From NCBI GenBank assembly GCA_030039615.1, contig JASHVF010000071.1:1-5389 (forward strand): a stretch of 5,389 nucleotides of DNA, in the 5' to 3' direction. A program made the position numbers and the translations under genes. Source of the DNA: Gammaproteobacteria bacterium (GTDB taxonomy: Bacteria; Pseudomonadota; Gammaproteobacteria; Steroidobacterales; Steroidobacteraceae). Shown one piece after another: positions 1 through 5,389 of this stretch. The stretch's first letter is position 1, and each line of letters starts with the position of its first letter. Under the pieces are notes generated by a model. It was not told the DNA's origin and made no database searches. It was given only the letters and a program-made list of their open reading frames with translations.

Positions 1-1191
1 CGCCGCGCCGGCCGCGGCCAGCACGCCGAGCGCGAGCACGCAGCCGGCGGCCATCACGGCGACCAGCGCGACAGTGCCGAGCGCGGCGATCCGGTCGAGG
101 CGCGAGGGCTGCCTCGCCGCCTCGTCGAGCCACAGGCCCGCAAGCAGTCCGCAGCCGAGGAGCGCGGGAGCTGCGTAGATATCGCGTGCCGTCGCCGCAA
201 CGGACAGCAGGGCGAGGAACGGCACGCTGGCGCTCAACGCAAAGCGCCACGCCGTCGCGCGCGCATCGCTGCCGCGCATGCGTGTCCATGCACGCACCAG
301 CGCGGCCGCGACGATGAGCGTCCACGGCAAGAGGTACAGCGGCAGCCCGAAGAGATATTTCCCGGAAGTGTTCTGATGCCCGCTGGTGTAGTCGAGCCCC
401 GCGGGCGCGGACAGCTGCGTGAAGCGGCCGACCACGTTGTGCCAGAAGAGCGCGCTCAGTGCCTCACTCCCGTGGACGCTGCGCGCGACCGCCGCAACCC
501 ATGGCCCGATGATGAGTGCCTGCAGCGCGAGCCCCGCATACAGCTCCCAGCGGCGCAACTCCCTGAAGCGCCGCTCCCAGAGAATCAGCACCAGCAGCGC
601 CAGCCCGGGCACGACCCATCCCGGCGCGCTCTTCGCCATGAAGCCGATGGCGGCGCCGAGGTGCATCAGCGCGTAAGCCGCCGCCTTGCGGGCTCCCGGC
701 GGCGCCTGCAGCCCGAGCCATGCACCGAGGAGCGCGAGCGCACAGCCGGCGATGAGACAGGCATCGGGAGCCAGCCATACGCCCACACGGTAGGCGGTGA
801 GCGCGCTCGCGGCCACGAGGGCGGCGCTCACGGCGGCGGGCGCCGTGAGACCCATGGCGAGCGCCAGTACGGTAAGAGCGAGCGCCGCGGCCACGGCGTA
901 GATGAGATCCGGGGCGCGCGCCGCCGCGGGCGAGTCCCCGAGCGCCCTGATGGCCGCGGCGGCAATCCAGTACGAGAGCGGCGGCTTCTCGAGAAACGGC
1001 GTGCCGGCGAGCTGCGGCAGCGTGCGGTCGGCCTGCCAGCTCATGCGCCAGGCCATGTCCGCCTCGCGCGGCTCATCCGGTGTCCACAGCCCCCGGTCGA
1101 AGATGCCGACGAGCCACAGCGGTGCGAGCAGCAGCACGGTGAGCGCCGGCGCGAGACGCGTCGAAGCGGCTTGGGGCGGCGATGGATTCAA
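1..1191 (-). CDS. ArnT-like/GT39-family integral membrane glycosyltransferase, C-terminus cut by the window edge
   Basis: This frame is open from a TTG at 1191 to base 1 without a stop, giving 397 codons; the family is usually about 500-580 residues, so the C-terminal part lies outside. It looks like a GT-C enzyme that moves a sugar from a polyprenyl-phosphate carrier to an acceptor on the periplasmic face. After the first membrane segment (about residues 13-31) the first loop carries TPDEPREAD (D39-E40) and, 30 residues on, FLEKPPLSYW (E68-K69). That spacing matches the catalytic Asp and the Glu-Lys pair I recall from structurally studied ArnT. WLAPDACLI (D143) sits where a second acidic residue is expected. 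Later family-like stretches are MAKSAPGW (185-192), WHNVVGRF (250-257) and LPLYLLPWTLI (283-293), between many hydrophobic helices. TTG is chosen because AGGGA lies 5 bases upstream and no better in-frame start is visible. It follows the coiled-coil gene by 48 bp. Whether the sugar is aminoarabinose, and the acceptor lipid A, cannot be told. Confidence 0.87.
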   Translation of the reverse strand, partial: MNPSPPQAASTRLAPALTVLLLAPLWLVGIFDRGLWTPDEPREADMAWRMSWQADRTLPQLAGTPFLEKPPLSYWIAAAAIRALGDSPAAARAPDLIYAVAAALALTVLALAMGLTAPAAVSAALVAASALTAYRVGVWLAPDACLIAGCALALLGAWLGLQAPPGARKAAAYALMHLGAAIGFMAKSAPGWVVPGLALLVLILWERRFRELRRWELYAGLALQALIIGPWVAAVARSVHGSEALSALFWHNVVGRFTQLSAPAGLDYTSGHQNTSGKYLFGLPLYLLPWTLIVAAALVRAWTRMRGSDARATAWRFALSASVPFLALLSVAATARDIYAAPALLGCGLLAGLWLDEAARQPSRLDRIAALGTVALVAVMAAGCVLALGVLAAAGAA

Positions 1192-1197
1192 CAGTTT

Positions 1198-1240
1198 CCC
1201 TGGAGGCGACGCCAGGGGGCGATTATGCGAAAGATCCCCC
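1198..1240 (-). promoter_or_regulatory. Two alternative hairpins overlapping the ribosome binding site of the glycosyltransferase
   Basis: The 48-bp gap before the TTG start holds two inverted repeats that share bases. In the transcribed direction GGGGGAT (1240-1234) can pair with ATCGCCCCC (1223-1215) with a two-base bulge. CCCTGG (1217-1212) can pair with CCAGGG (1203-1198) across an eight-base loop. The second stem buries most of the AGGGA ribosome binding site, and the two stems cannot form at once because they share 1215-1217. There is no T-run, so a classical terminator is unlikely. The repeats are visible; a regulatory role is inference, and GC-rich DNA makes chance pairing common. Confidence 0.3.
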
Positions 1241-2055
1241 TACAGAGAGTAGCGCACCAGCACCCGCACCACGCGCGCGTGCTCGGCGGACCAGTGCGTG
1301 AAAGCCTGGCACACCTGGCGACTGCCGGCTTCGGGAGCGGTTTCGGAGTACCGGTCGGCGAAGCGCGCCTCGCCCGATTCCTGCCCGGGAAGGAAGCGGC
1401 TCGCGCTCCAGGGCGTGTCTGTGTCCGCGAGCCGGCTGAAGAGCGCGACCTCGGTGATGGTCGCGTTCGCCGGAATGCTCGCGCAGAGTGTCACCGGGAT
1501 TGCCTCGGTCTCGCTGCAGGGGTGCGTCGCCGAGCCGTCATCGGCGGTTGCCGCGGCGCTGCTGGCGGCTGCGGACGCGAGCGCGGGCGCGGGCGCGACG
1601 CCCGAATTCCTGCACGCGGGCACGGTCGCGGCCACGGCTACTCCGTCGCTGCCGATCCGGCGCAGCACGCCGTTCTCGATCTCGGTGCGCTCCGCGGCCC
1701 GCGTCGCTTCGAGCTCTCCGGCCGTGTGGCTGACCTCGGCGATGCGCGCCTCGAGCTCCTTCTCGAGCGTACCTTGCGCGGCACGCTCGCCCGCGGTGAG
1801 CCACTGCGAGACGGCAAACCCCGATACGGCGGCCCCGCCGATGATCACGAAGAAGACGATGCGCTGCAGGCGGCTCTTGCGCTTGGCCCCCGACCCGGCC
1901 GGGCGGGCGTCGCGCATGGCAGCCGAGCGCAGCTGCAGGAACGACGCGGACAGCGTCGCGGTCCCGGCGATGATGGCGGCCAGTACTGAGTCGTTGGGCG
2001 TAAGCAAGCGGCGAATACCCCGACGGCACGCTAGCACGAGCCGCCCGGGCGCCAT
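1240..2055 (-). CDS. Hypothetical membrane-anchored coiled-coil protein with a probable extracytoplasmic domain
   Basis: I do not recognise this 271-residue protein. It has a basic N-terminus (RRGIRR, 11-16) and a first hydrophobic stretch at about 22-42 ending FLQLRSA. A basic linker (RPAGSGAKRKSRLQR, 51-65) leads to a second hydrophobic segment at about 66-86. A charged, heptad-like region at about 88-133, rich in Glu, Ala, Leu and Arg, is probably a coiled coil. A low-complexity Ala/Ser stretch (about 150-175) follows, then a compact C-terminal domain ending in VRVLVRYSL. Cysteines at 148, 180, 191 and 249 could form disulfides if this part is periplasmic; two membrane segments would instead put it in the cytoplasm, unless the first stretch does not cross. 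The ATG at 2055 has no clear ribosome binding site, and GTG (codon 7) or TTG (codon 17) are alternatives. It starts 30 bp after glpD and precedes the glycosyltransferase, so co-transcription is likely. The plus strand here also has a long open frame, but membrane-segment structure favours this strand. Confidence 0.68.
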   Translation of the reverse strand: MAPGRLVLACRRGIRRLLTPNDSVLAAIIAGTATLSASFLQLRSAAMRDARPAGSGAKRKSRLQRIVFFVIIGGAAVSGFAVSQWLTAGERAAQGTLEKELEARIAEVSHTAGELEATRAAERTEIENGVLRRIGSDGVAVAATVPACRNSGVAPAPALASAAASSAAATADDGSATHPCSETEAIPVTLCASIPANATITEVALFSRLADTDTPWSASRFLPGQESGEARFADRYSETAPEAGSRQVCQAFTHWSAEHARVVRVLVRYSL

Positions 2056-2085
2056 CCCGGGGAAAGCGTAAAACCGCGACGCTGA

Positions 2086-3621
2086 TCACACGCGCACGGT
2101 CGCGGCCTCGCCACGCGCCGCCGCGGGCCCGTGGGCCGCGAGCCAGCGCTCGAGCGGCGCGGCGCTGGTGCCGAGCAGATGCAGCCCGAGCTTGCTGCGC
2201 CGCCAGAGGATGTCCTCCGCCGTGCGCGCGAATTCTTCGCGGCACAGATACTCGACCTCGCGCTCGTAGAGACCCGGGAGCAGCTCCTCGCCGAGGTCGC
2301 CGAGCGCCGCCGCCGAGCCCAGCACGCGCGCGAGGCGTGACCCGTAGGCGTGCGCGTAGCGCAGCTGCAGGCGCGGCGGCAGCCAGGGGTAGCGGCGCTC
2401 GACCGTGCGCGCGAACACGGCGAAGCTGCCCTCCGGCAGGTCTCCCCCGGGGAGCCTCGCATCGACCGTCCAGGGAGCGGCGTCGTTGCCGAGCAGCGGC
2501 GCCAGCCGGTTCACGGCGTCCTCGGCGAGGCGCCGATAGGTGGTGATCTTGCCGCCGAACACCGACAGCAGCGGCGCGGGCTCGCGCTCGAGCTCGAGCG
2601 CGTAGTCGCGCGTCACGCTCATCGGGTCCCGCGATTCGTCCTGAAGCAGCGGGCGCACGCCCGCATAGCTCCAGCGCACGTCGGCGGGGCTGATCTGGCG
2701 GATGAAATAGCGGTTCGCGAGCGCACACAGGTAGCCGAGCTCGGCGGCGTCGATGCGCACCGCCGCCGGATCGCCGGCGTAGTCCACGTCGGTGGTGCCG
2801 ATGAGCGTGAAGTCATGCTCGTAGGGGATCGCGAATACGATGCGCCGGTCCTCGTTCTGGAAGATGTAGGCGAAGCGGTGATCGAACAGCCGCGGCACGA
2901 CGATGTGGCTGCCCTTGACGAGCCGCACGCGGTGCGCGGTGCGCACCGGCGTGGCACGGGCGACGAACTGATCGACCCACGGTCCGCTGGCATTGACCGC
3001 GGCGCGTGCCGTGACGGTGCTGCGGCCGTCGGCGCCGGCGAGGGTGGCGCTCCACAGCCGCCCGCGCGCCGTGAGCGCCTCGCAGCGCGTGCGCGTCAGA
3101 ATACGCGCGCCGCGCTCGCGCGCATCGAGCGCATTCAGCGCGACCAGCCGCGCATCGTCGGTCCAGCCGTCCGAATACACGAAACCGCGCCGGTAGCCGC
3201 TCTGCAGCGCGCCGCCCGCGATGTGGGTGCGCAGGTTCACCGTGCCCGAAGCGGCCAGGTGCTCGCGGTGCGCGAGGTGGTCGTAGAGAAGGAGGCCGGC
3301 GCGGATCATCCACGCCGGCCGCAGGTGCGGCGCGTGCGGCATGATGAAGTGCAGCGGCCGCATGATGTGCGGCGCCGAGCGCAGCAGCACTTCGCGCTCG
3401 ATCAGCGCCTTGCGCACCAGAGAGAAATGGAACTCCTCGAGATAGCGCAGCCCGCCGTGGATCAGCTTGGTGCTGGCCGAGGAGGTGTGCGCCGCCAGAT
3501 CGTCCTGCTCCACCAGCAGCACCTTGAGGCCACGGCCGGCGGCGTCGCGTGCGATGCCGGTGCCGTTGACGCCGCCGCCGACCACCAGCAGATCGCAGCT
3601 GTCGGATGAGGGGGCAGTCAT
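2086..3621 (-). CDS. glpD: Aerobic FAD-dependent glycerol-3-phosphate dehydrogenase
   Basis: The 511-residue product oxidises sn-glycerol-3-phosphate to dihydroxyacetone phosphate at the inner membrane and passes electrons through FAD to ubiquinone. The length fits E. coli GlpD (501). The FAD-binding GGGVNGTG is at residues 15-22, followed by TSSASTKLIHGGLRYLE (46-62), HLRPAWMIRAGL (99-110), GSHIVVPR (237-244), IGTTDVDY (274-281), GVRPLLQDE (321-329), VTRDY (336-340) and FGGKITTYR (355-363). R59, R323, R338, K358 and T360 line up with residues I recall as substrate-binding in the E. coli structure (R54, R317, R332, K354, T355). The C-terminal helical domain (about 390-495, with ILWRRSKLG) is intact. 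The same frame is open 120 codons further upstream, but that part lies over lpxL and has no GlpD-like sequence. The ATG at 3621 overlaps the lpxL stop as ATGA, so translation is probably coupled; no strong ribosome binding site is seen. No glpF, glpK or glpR is visible in the window. Confidence 0.97.
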   Translation of the reverse strand: MTAPSSDSCDLLVVGGGVNGTGIARDAAGRGLKVLLVEQDDLAAHTSSASTKLIHGGLRYLEEFHFSLVRKALIEREVLLRSAPHIMRPLHFIMPHAPHLRPAWMIRAGLLLYDHLAHREHLAASGTVNLRTHIAGGALQSGYRRGFVYSDGWTDDARLVALNALDARERGARILTRTRCEALTARGRLWSATLAGADGRSTVTARAAVNASGPWVDQFVARATPVRTAHRVRLVKGSHIVVPRLFDHRFAYIFQNEDRRIVFAIPYEHDFTLIGTTDVDYAGDPAAVRIDAAELGYLCALANRYFIRQISPADVRWSYAGVRPLLQDESRDPMSVTRDYALELEREPAPLLSVFGGKITTYRRLAEDAVNRLAPLLGNDAAPWTVDARLPGGDLPEGSFAVFARTVERRYPWLPPRLQLRYAHAYGSRLARVLGSAAALGDLGEELLPGLYEREVEYLCREEFARTAEDILWRRSKLGLHLLGTSAAPLERWLAAHGPAAARGEAATVRV

Positions 3622-4541
3622 GCGCGCCGCGGGAGCTGGCGGCCGTAGTAGTCGGGGTAGTCCTGGCTCAGCCCCTTGAAGCGCCGATGAATCCACAGAT
3701 ACTGCTCGGGTACGCGGCGCACCTGCGCCTCGATCACGTGATTGAAGCGCTCGGTGTCCGCCACCGCATCGTCGCTCGGGAAGTTCTCGAGCGGCGCATG
3801 GATGACGGCACGGTAGCCCTGCGTTCCGGGCAGGCGCTCGAGGAAGTAGGGCAGCACGGGCGCCCCGGTGGTGCGTGCCAGGCGCGAGGTGAGCGTGTTG
3901 GTGGCCGCCGGGATGCCGAACAGCGGCACCATCTCCGCGCCCTTCTTGCGGTAACTCTGGTCGGGCGCGTACCAGACGCACTCCCCGTTGCGCAGCGCGC
4001 CGATGAAGGCGCGTATGTCATCGCGCGGGATGGGATAGCCGCCGTAGCCGGTGCGAAAGCGGTTGAGCGCGTACGCCAGCACCTCGTTGCTGGTCGGCCG
4101 GTAGAGGAAGCCGACGCGCGTGGCCTCGGAGAGCACGCGCCCCGCCAGCTCCATGGTGGTGAAATGCGCCGTGAGCAGGATCACGCCGCGGCCACGGGCG
4201 ATCGCCGCCTCGAGATGCTCGCGTCCCTCGAAGCGCACCAGGCGCGCCATGCGCTGCGGCGAGCTCCACCAAGCGAGCGGAATCTCGAGCAGCGCGACAC
4301 CCAGGCTCGCGAAGTGGCGCTTGAGCAGCCGCGCGCGCGCGCACGGGTCGAGCTCGGGAAAACACAGCTCGAGATTGCGCCGCGCCACGCGCGCGAAGCG
4401 CGGTGCCGCGAGGCGCACCAGACCGCCGAGCGCCGTGCCGATCGCGATCATCCACGCGAACGGCAGCAGCGCCAGCAGGCGCAGCAGTCCGATCCCGGCC
4501 CACGTCGGCCAATAGCGCGGCGCGAGCAGCCGCCACCGCAT
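3618..4541 (-). CDS. lpxL: Lipid A biosynthesis lauroyl-type acyltransferase (LpxL/HtrB family)
   Basis: This 307-residue protein matches LpxL/HtrB in length (306 in E. coli) and order of motifs. The family transfers an acyl chain, usually laurate, from acyl-ACP to a primary acyl chain of Kdo2-lipid A at the cytoplasmic face of the inner membrane. The start reads PRYWPTWAGIGLLRLLALLP (8-27), a single N-terminal membrane anchor as in E. coli. RRNLELCFPEL is at 54-64. The catalytic H-x4-E box is HFTTME (H126, E131). Further family blocks are YRPTSNE (147-153), WYAPDQSY (190-197), VPLFGIPAATNT (205-216) and PEQYLWIHRRFK (278-289). The ATG at 4541 has a GGGGG ribosome binding site 8 bases upstream. 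It is the first gene of the minus-strand set, and its stop overlaps the glpD start. Which chain length or position it uses (LpxL, LpxM or LpxP role) cannot be decided from sequence alone; WYAPDQSY differs from the APDHDYG I recall in E. coli LpxL. Confidence 0.95.
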   Translation of the reverse strand: MRWRLLAPRYWPTWAGIGLLRLLALLPFAWMIAIGTALGGLVRLAAPRFARVARRNLELCFPELDPCARARLLKRHFASLGVALLEIPLAWWSSPQRMARLVRFEGREHLEAAIARGRGVILLTAHFTTMELAGRVLSEATRVGFLYRPTSNEVLAYALNRFRTGYGGYPIPRDDIRAFIGALRNGECVWYAPDQSYRKKGAEMVPLFGIPAATNTLTSRLARTTGAPVLPYFLERLPGTQGYRAVIHAPLENFPSDDAVADTERFNHVIEAQVRRVPEQYLWIHRRFKGLSQDYPDYYGRQLPRRA

Positions 4542-4622
4542 GCGTTAAGCCCCCGCAAGGTGTGTGCGCAGTGTGCGCCGGCGCAGAATACTCCATTCCT
4601 CCGGGCGAACGACTGTGCTCCA
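4542..4622. promoter_or_regulatory. Divergent intergenic region with a 12-bp palindrome and a tandem repeat
   Basis: These 81 bp lie between the divergent starts of lpxL and the ABC ATPase, so promoters for both are expected here. Visible elements are a perfect 12-bp palindrome TGCGCCGGCGCA (4574-4585) and the 8-base GTGTGCGC repeated at 4562-4569 and 4571-4578 with a 9-base period. Together they give three TGCGC half-sites in 21 bases, which could be an operator. On the minus strand TATTCT (4590-4585) is a weak -10 candidate about 45 bases before lpxL, but no acceptable -35 sits at the right distance. The plus-strand gene has no clear ribosome binding site. The repeats are seen; promoter and operator roles are inference from position. 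Confidence 0.35.
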
Positions 4623-5389
4623 ATGCCCGCGATGCGCAGCGCCGATCCCCGCTATCTCGAGGTGCGCCTCGCCCATGCCAACCTGCGGCGCGGCGGCCGG
4701 GCGGTGCTGCGCGATGTCAGCTGGCGCATCCGCGCCGGCGAGCACTGGCTGCTCGCGGGCGCCAACGGCGCGGGCAAGACGCAGCTGCTGAAGCTGGTCG
4801 CGGGCGCCGTGTGGCCCGAGCCGGCGGCGGGCGTGGTGCGCCGTTACCTGCGCGGCCGCGAGCAATGGACCACGCCGCAGGCGGTGCTGGAGGAGATCGC
4901 CTACCTCGGGGCCGAGCGCCAGGACAAGTACCAGCGCTACGGCTGGAACATGACCGCCGAGCGCATCGTCGGCACCGGCGTGCATCGCACCGACATCCCG
5001 CTCGATGAGCTGAGCGCTGCGGACCGGCGGCGCGTGCGCCGGGCGCTGGCGGCGCTCGGTGTGGCGCATCTGGCGGATCGCGCATTTCTGTCGCTCTCCT
5101 ACGGCGAGCGTCGGGTGATCCTGCTGGCGCGGGCCCTGGCCTCGCGTCCGCGCCTGTTGCTGCTCGATGAGGTCCTGAACGGACTCGATGCGCCGAACCG
5201 CGTGCGCGTGCTCGACTGGCTGGCGCGCCGTGGCCGCCGTCTGCCCTGGGTGCTCGCCACGCACCGCCTCGAGGACGTGCCGCGCGGCGCCAACCACGCG
5301 CTGGTGCTCGAGCGCGGGCGGATCGTGCATCAGGGGACGCTGCGCCGGGCGCCGCTCGCCGCGTGGCTCGAGGCGCCGGCGGCGCTGCG
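4623..5389 (+). CDS. ModF-like ABC-type ATPase domain protein, C-terminus cut by the window edge
   Basis: From ATG 4623 (a second in-frame ATG is at 4632) the frame stays open to the right edge, giving 255 full codons. It contains one complete ABC ATPase domain: Walker A GANGAGKT (46-53), an atypical signature LSYGERR (158-164) in place of LSGGQ, Walker B LLLLDE (178-183) with the catalytic Glu E183, D-loop NGLDA just after, and H-loop His H214 in LATHRLED. Walker B runs on as DEV rather than the usual DEP. There is no membrane segment. The text resembles E. coli ModF, especially its second domain (GEHW before Walker A, LSWGQ-type signature, LDPLNR-like D-loop region). ModF has two such domains, so a second may lie beyond the edge; a single-domain protein is equally possible. 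ModF-type proteins are cytoplasmic and their role is poorly known. No molybdate transport genes are visible here, so a molybdenum link is unsupported. It is divergent from the lpxL set. Confidence 0.88.
   Translation, partial: MPAMRSADPRYLEVRLAHANLRRGGRAVLRDVSWRIRAGEHWLLAGANGAGKTQLLKLVAGAVWPEPAAGVVRRYLRGREQWTTPQAVLEEIAYLGAERQDKYQRYGWNMTAERIVGTGVHRTDIPLDELSAADRRRVRRALAALGVAHLADRAFLSLSYGERRVILLARALASRPRLLLLDEVLNGLDAPNRVRVLDWLARRGRRLPWVLATHRLEDVPRGANHALVLERGRIVHQGTLRRAPLAAWLEAPAAL

Noticed and set aside
1234..1240. A rho-independent terminator after the unknown gene.
   Set aside because: The GC stem formed with 1215-1223 is not followed by a T-run, and the next gene on the same strand starts within 50 bases.
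376..1989. A 537-codon plus-strand open frame.
   Set aside because: It runs across two minus-strand genes, is extremely rich in Arg, Gly and Glu with no domain pattern, and the opposite strand shows clear glycosyltransferase motifs and membrane segments. It is a typical GC-rich shadow frame.
1538..2728. A 396-codon minus-strand open frame overlapping glpD and the unknown gene.
   Set aside because: It is out of frame with both and rich in Arg and Ala; glpD is certain in the other frame. It contains a few stretches of out-of-frame glpD only.
2350..3609. A 419-codon plus-strand open frame opposite glpD.
   Set aside because: It lies fully antisense to a glpD with all its family motifs intact, and its Arg/Ala/Val/Gln-rich sequence has no recognisable domain.
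3622..3981. A 120-residue N-terminal extension of GlpD in the same open frame.
   Set aside because: This stretch is the lpxL coding region read in another frame. GlpD homology and the ATGA overlap both place the start at 3621.
4403..5008. A 201-codon plus-strand open frame spanning the intergenic region.
   Set aside because: It starts opposite lpxL and then reads the ABC ATPase gene in the wrong frame.
4545..5330. A 261-codon minus-strand open frame opposite the ABC ATPase.
   Set aside because: The plus strand carries Walker A, signature, Walker B and H-loop in one frame. The antisense frame is His/Arg/Gln-rich and shows no family pattern.

Overview
The window is GC-rich DNA that is almost entirely coding. 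It looks like part of the chromosome of a Gram-negative proteobacterium. That is inferred from a lipid A acyltransferase (LpxL/HtrB type) and an aerobic glycerol-3-phosphate dehydrogenase that reads closely like the E. coli enzyme, together with the high GC content. A high-GC gammaproteobacterium is my best guess, but the sequence alone does not fix the genus. I see no mobile element, CRISPR array, tRNA, rRNA or phage gene.

Layout: four genes lie head-to-tail on the minus strand and are read from about 4541 down to the left edge. In transcription order they are an LpxL-like lipid A acyltransferase (4541-3618), GlpD (3621-2086, start overlapping the previous stop by 4 bases as ATGA), an unrecognised membrane-anchored coiled-coil protein (2055-1240, 30 bp after glpD) and a GT-C glycosyltransferase of the ArnT/GT39 type (1191 to beyond base 1, 48 bp after the previous gene). 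The spacing suggests one operon. On the right, an 81-bp divergent intergenic region separates this set from a plus-strand ABC-type ATPase resembling ModF (4623 to beyond 5389). Both outer genes are cut by the window edges.

The minus-strand set has a common envelope theme. LpxL adds a secondary acyl chain to Kdo2-lipid A. The ArnT-like enzyme probably moves a sugar from a polyprenyl-phosphate carrier onto lipid A or another envelope acceptor. GlpD works at the inner face of the membrane on glycerol-3-phosphate, the phospholipid headgroup precursor, and feeds electrons to ubiquinone. The unknown protein has two predicted membrane segments, a coiled coil and a possible extracytoplasmic domain with cysteines. 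That the four act together is inference from gene order.

No clearly new system is evident. The items most worth a second look are the unknown 271-residue protein inside this envelope/glycerol cluster, the translational coupling of glpD to lpxL, and two mutually exclusive hairpins just before the TTG start of the glycosyltransferase.
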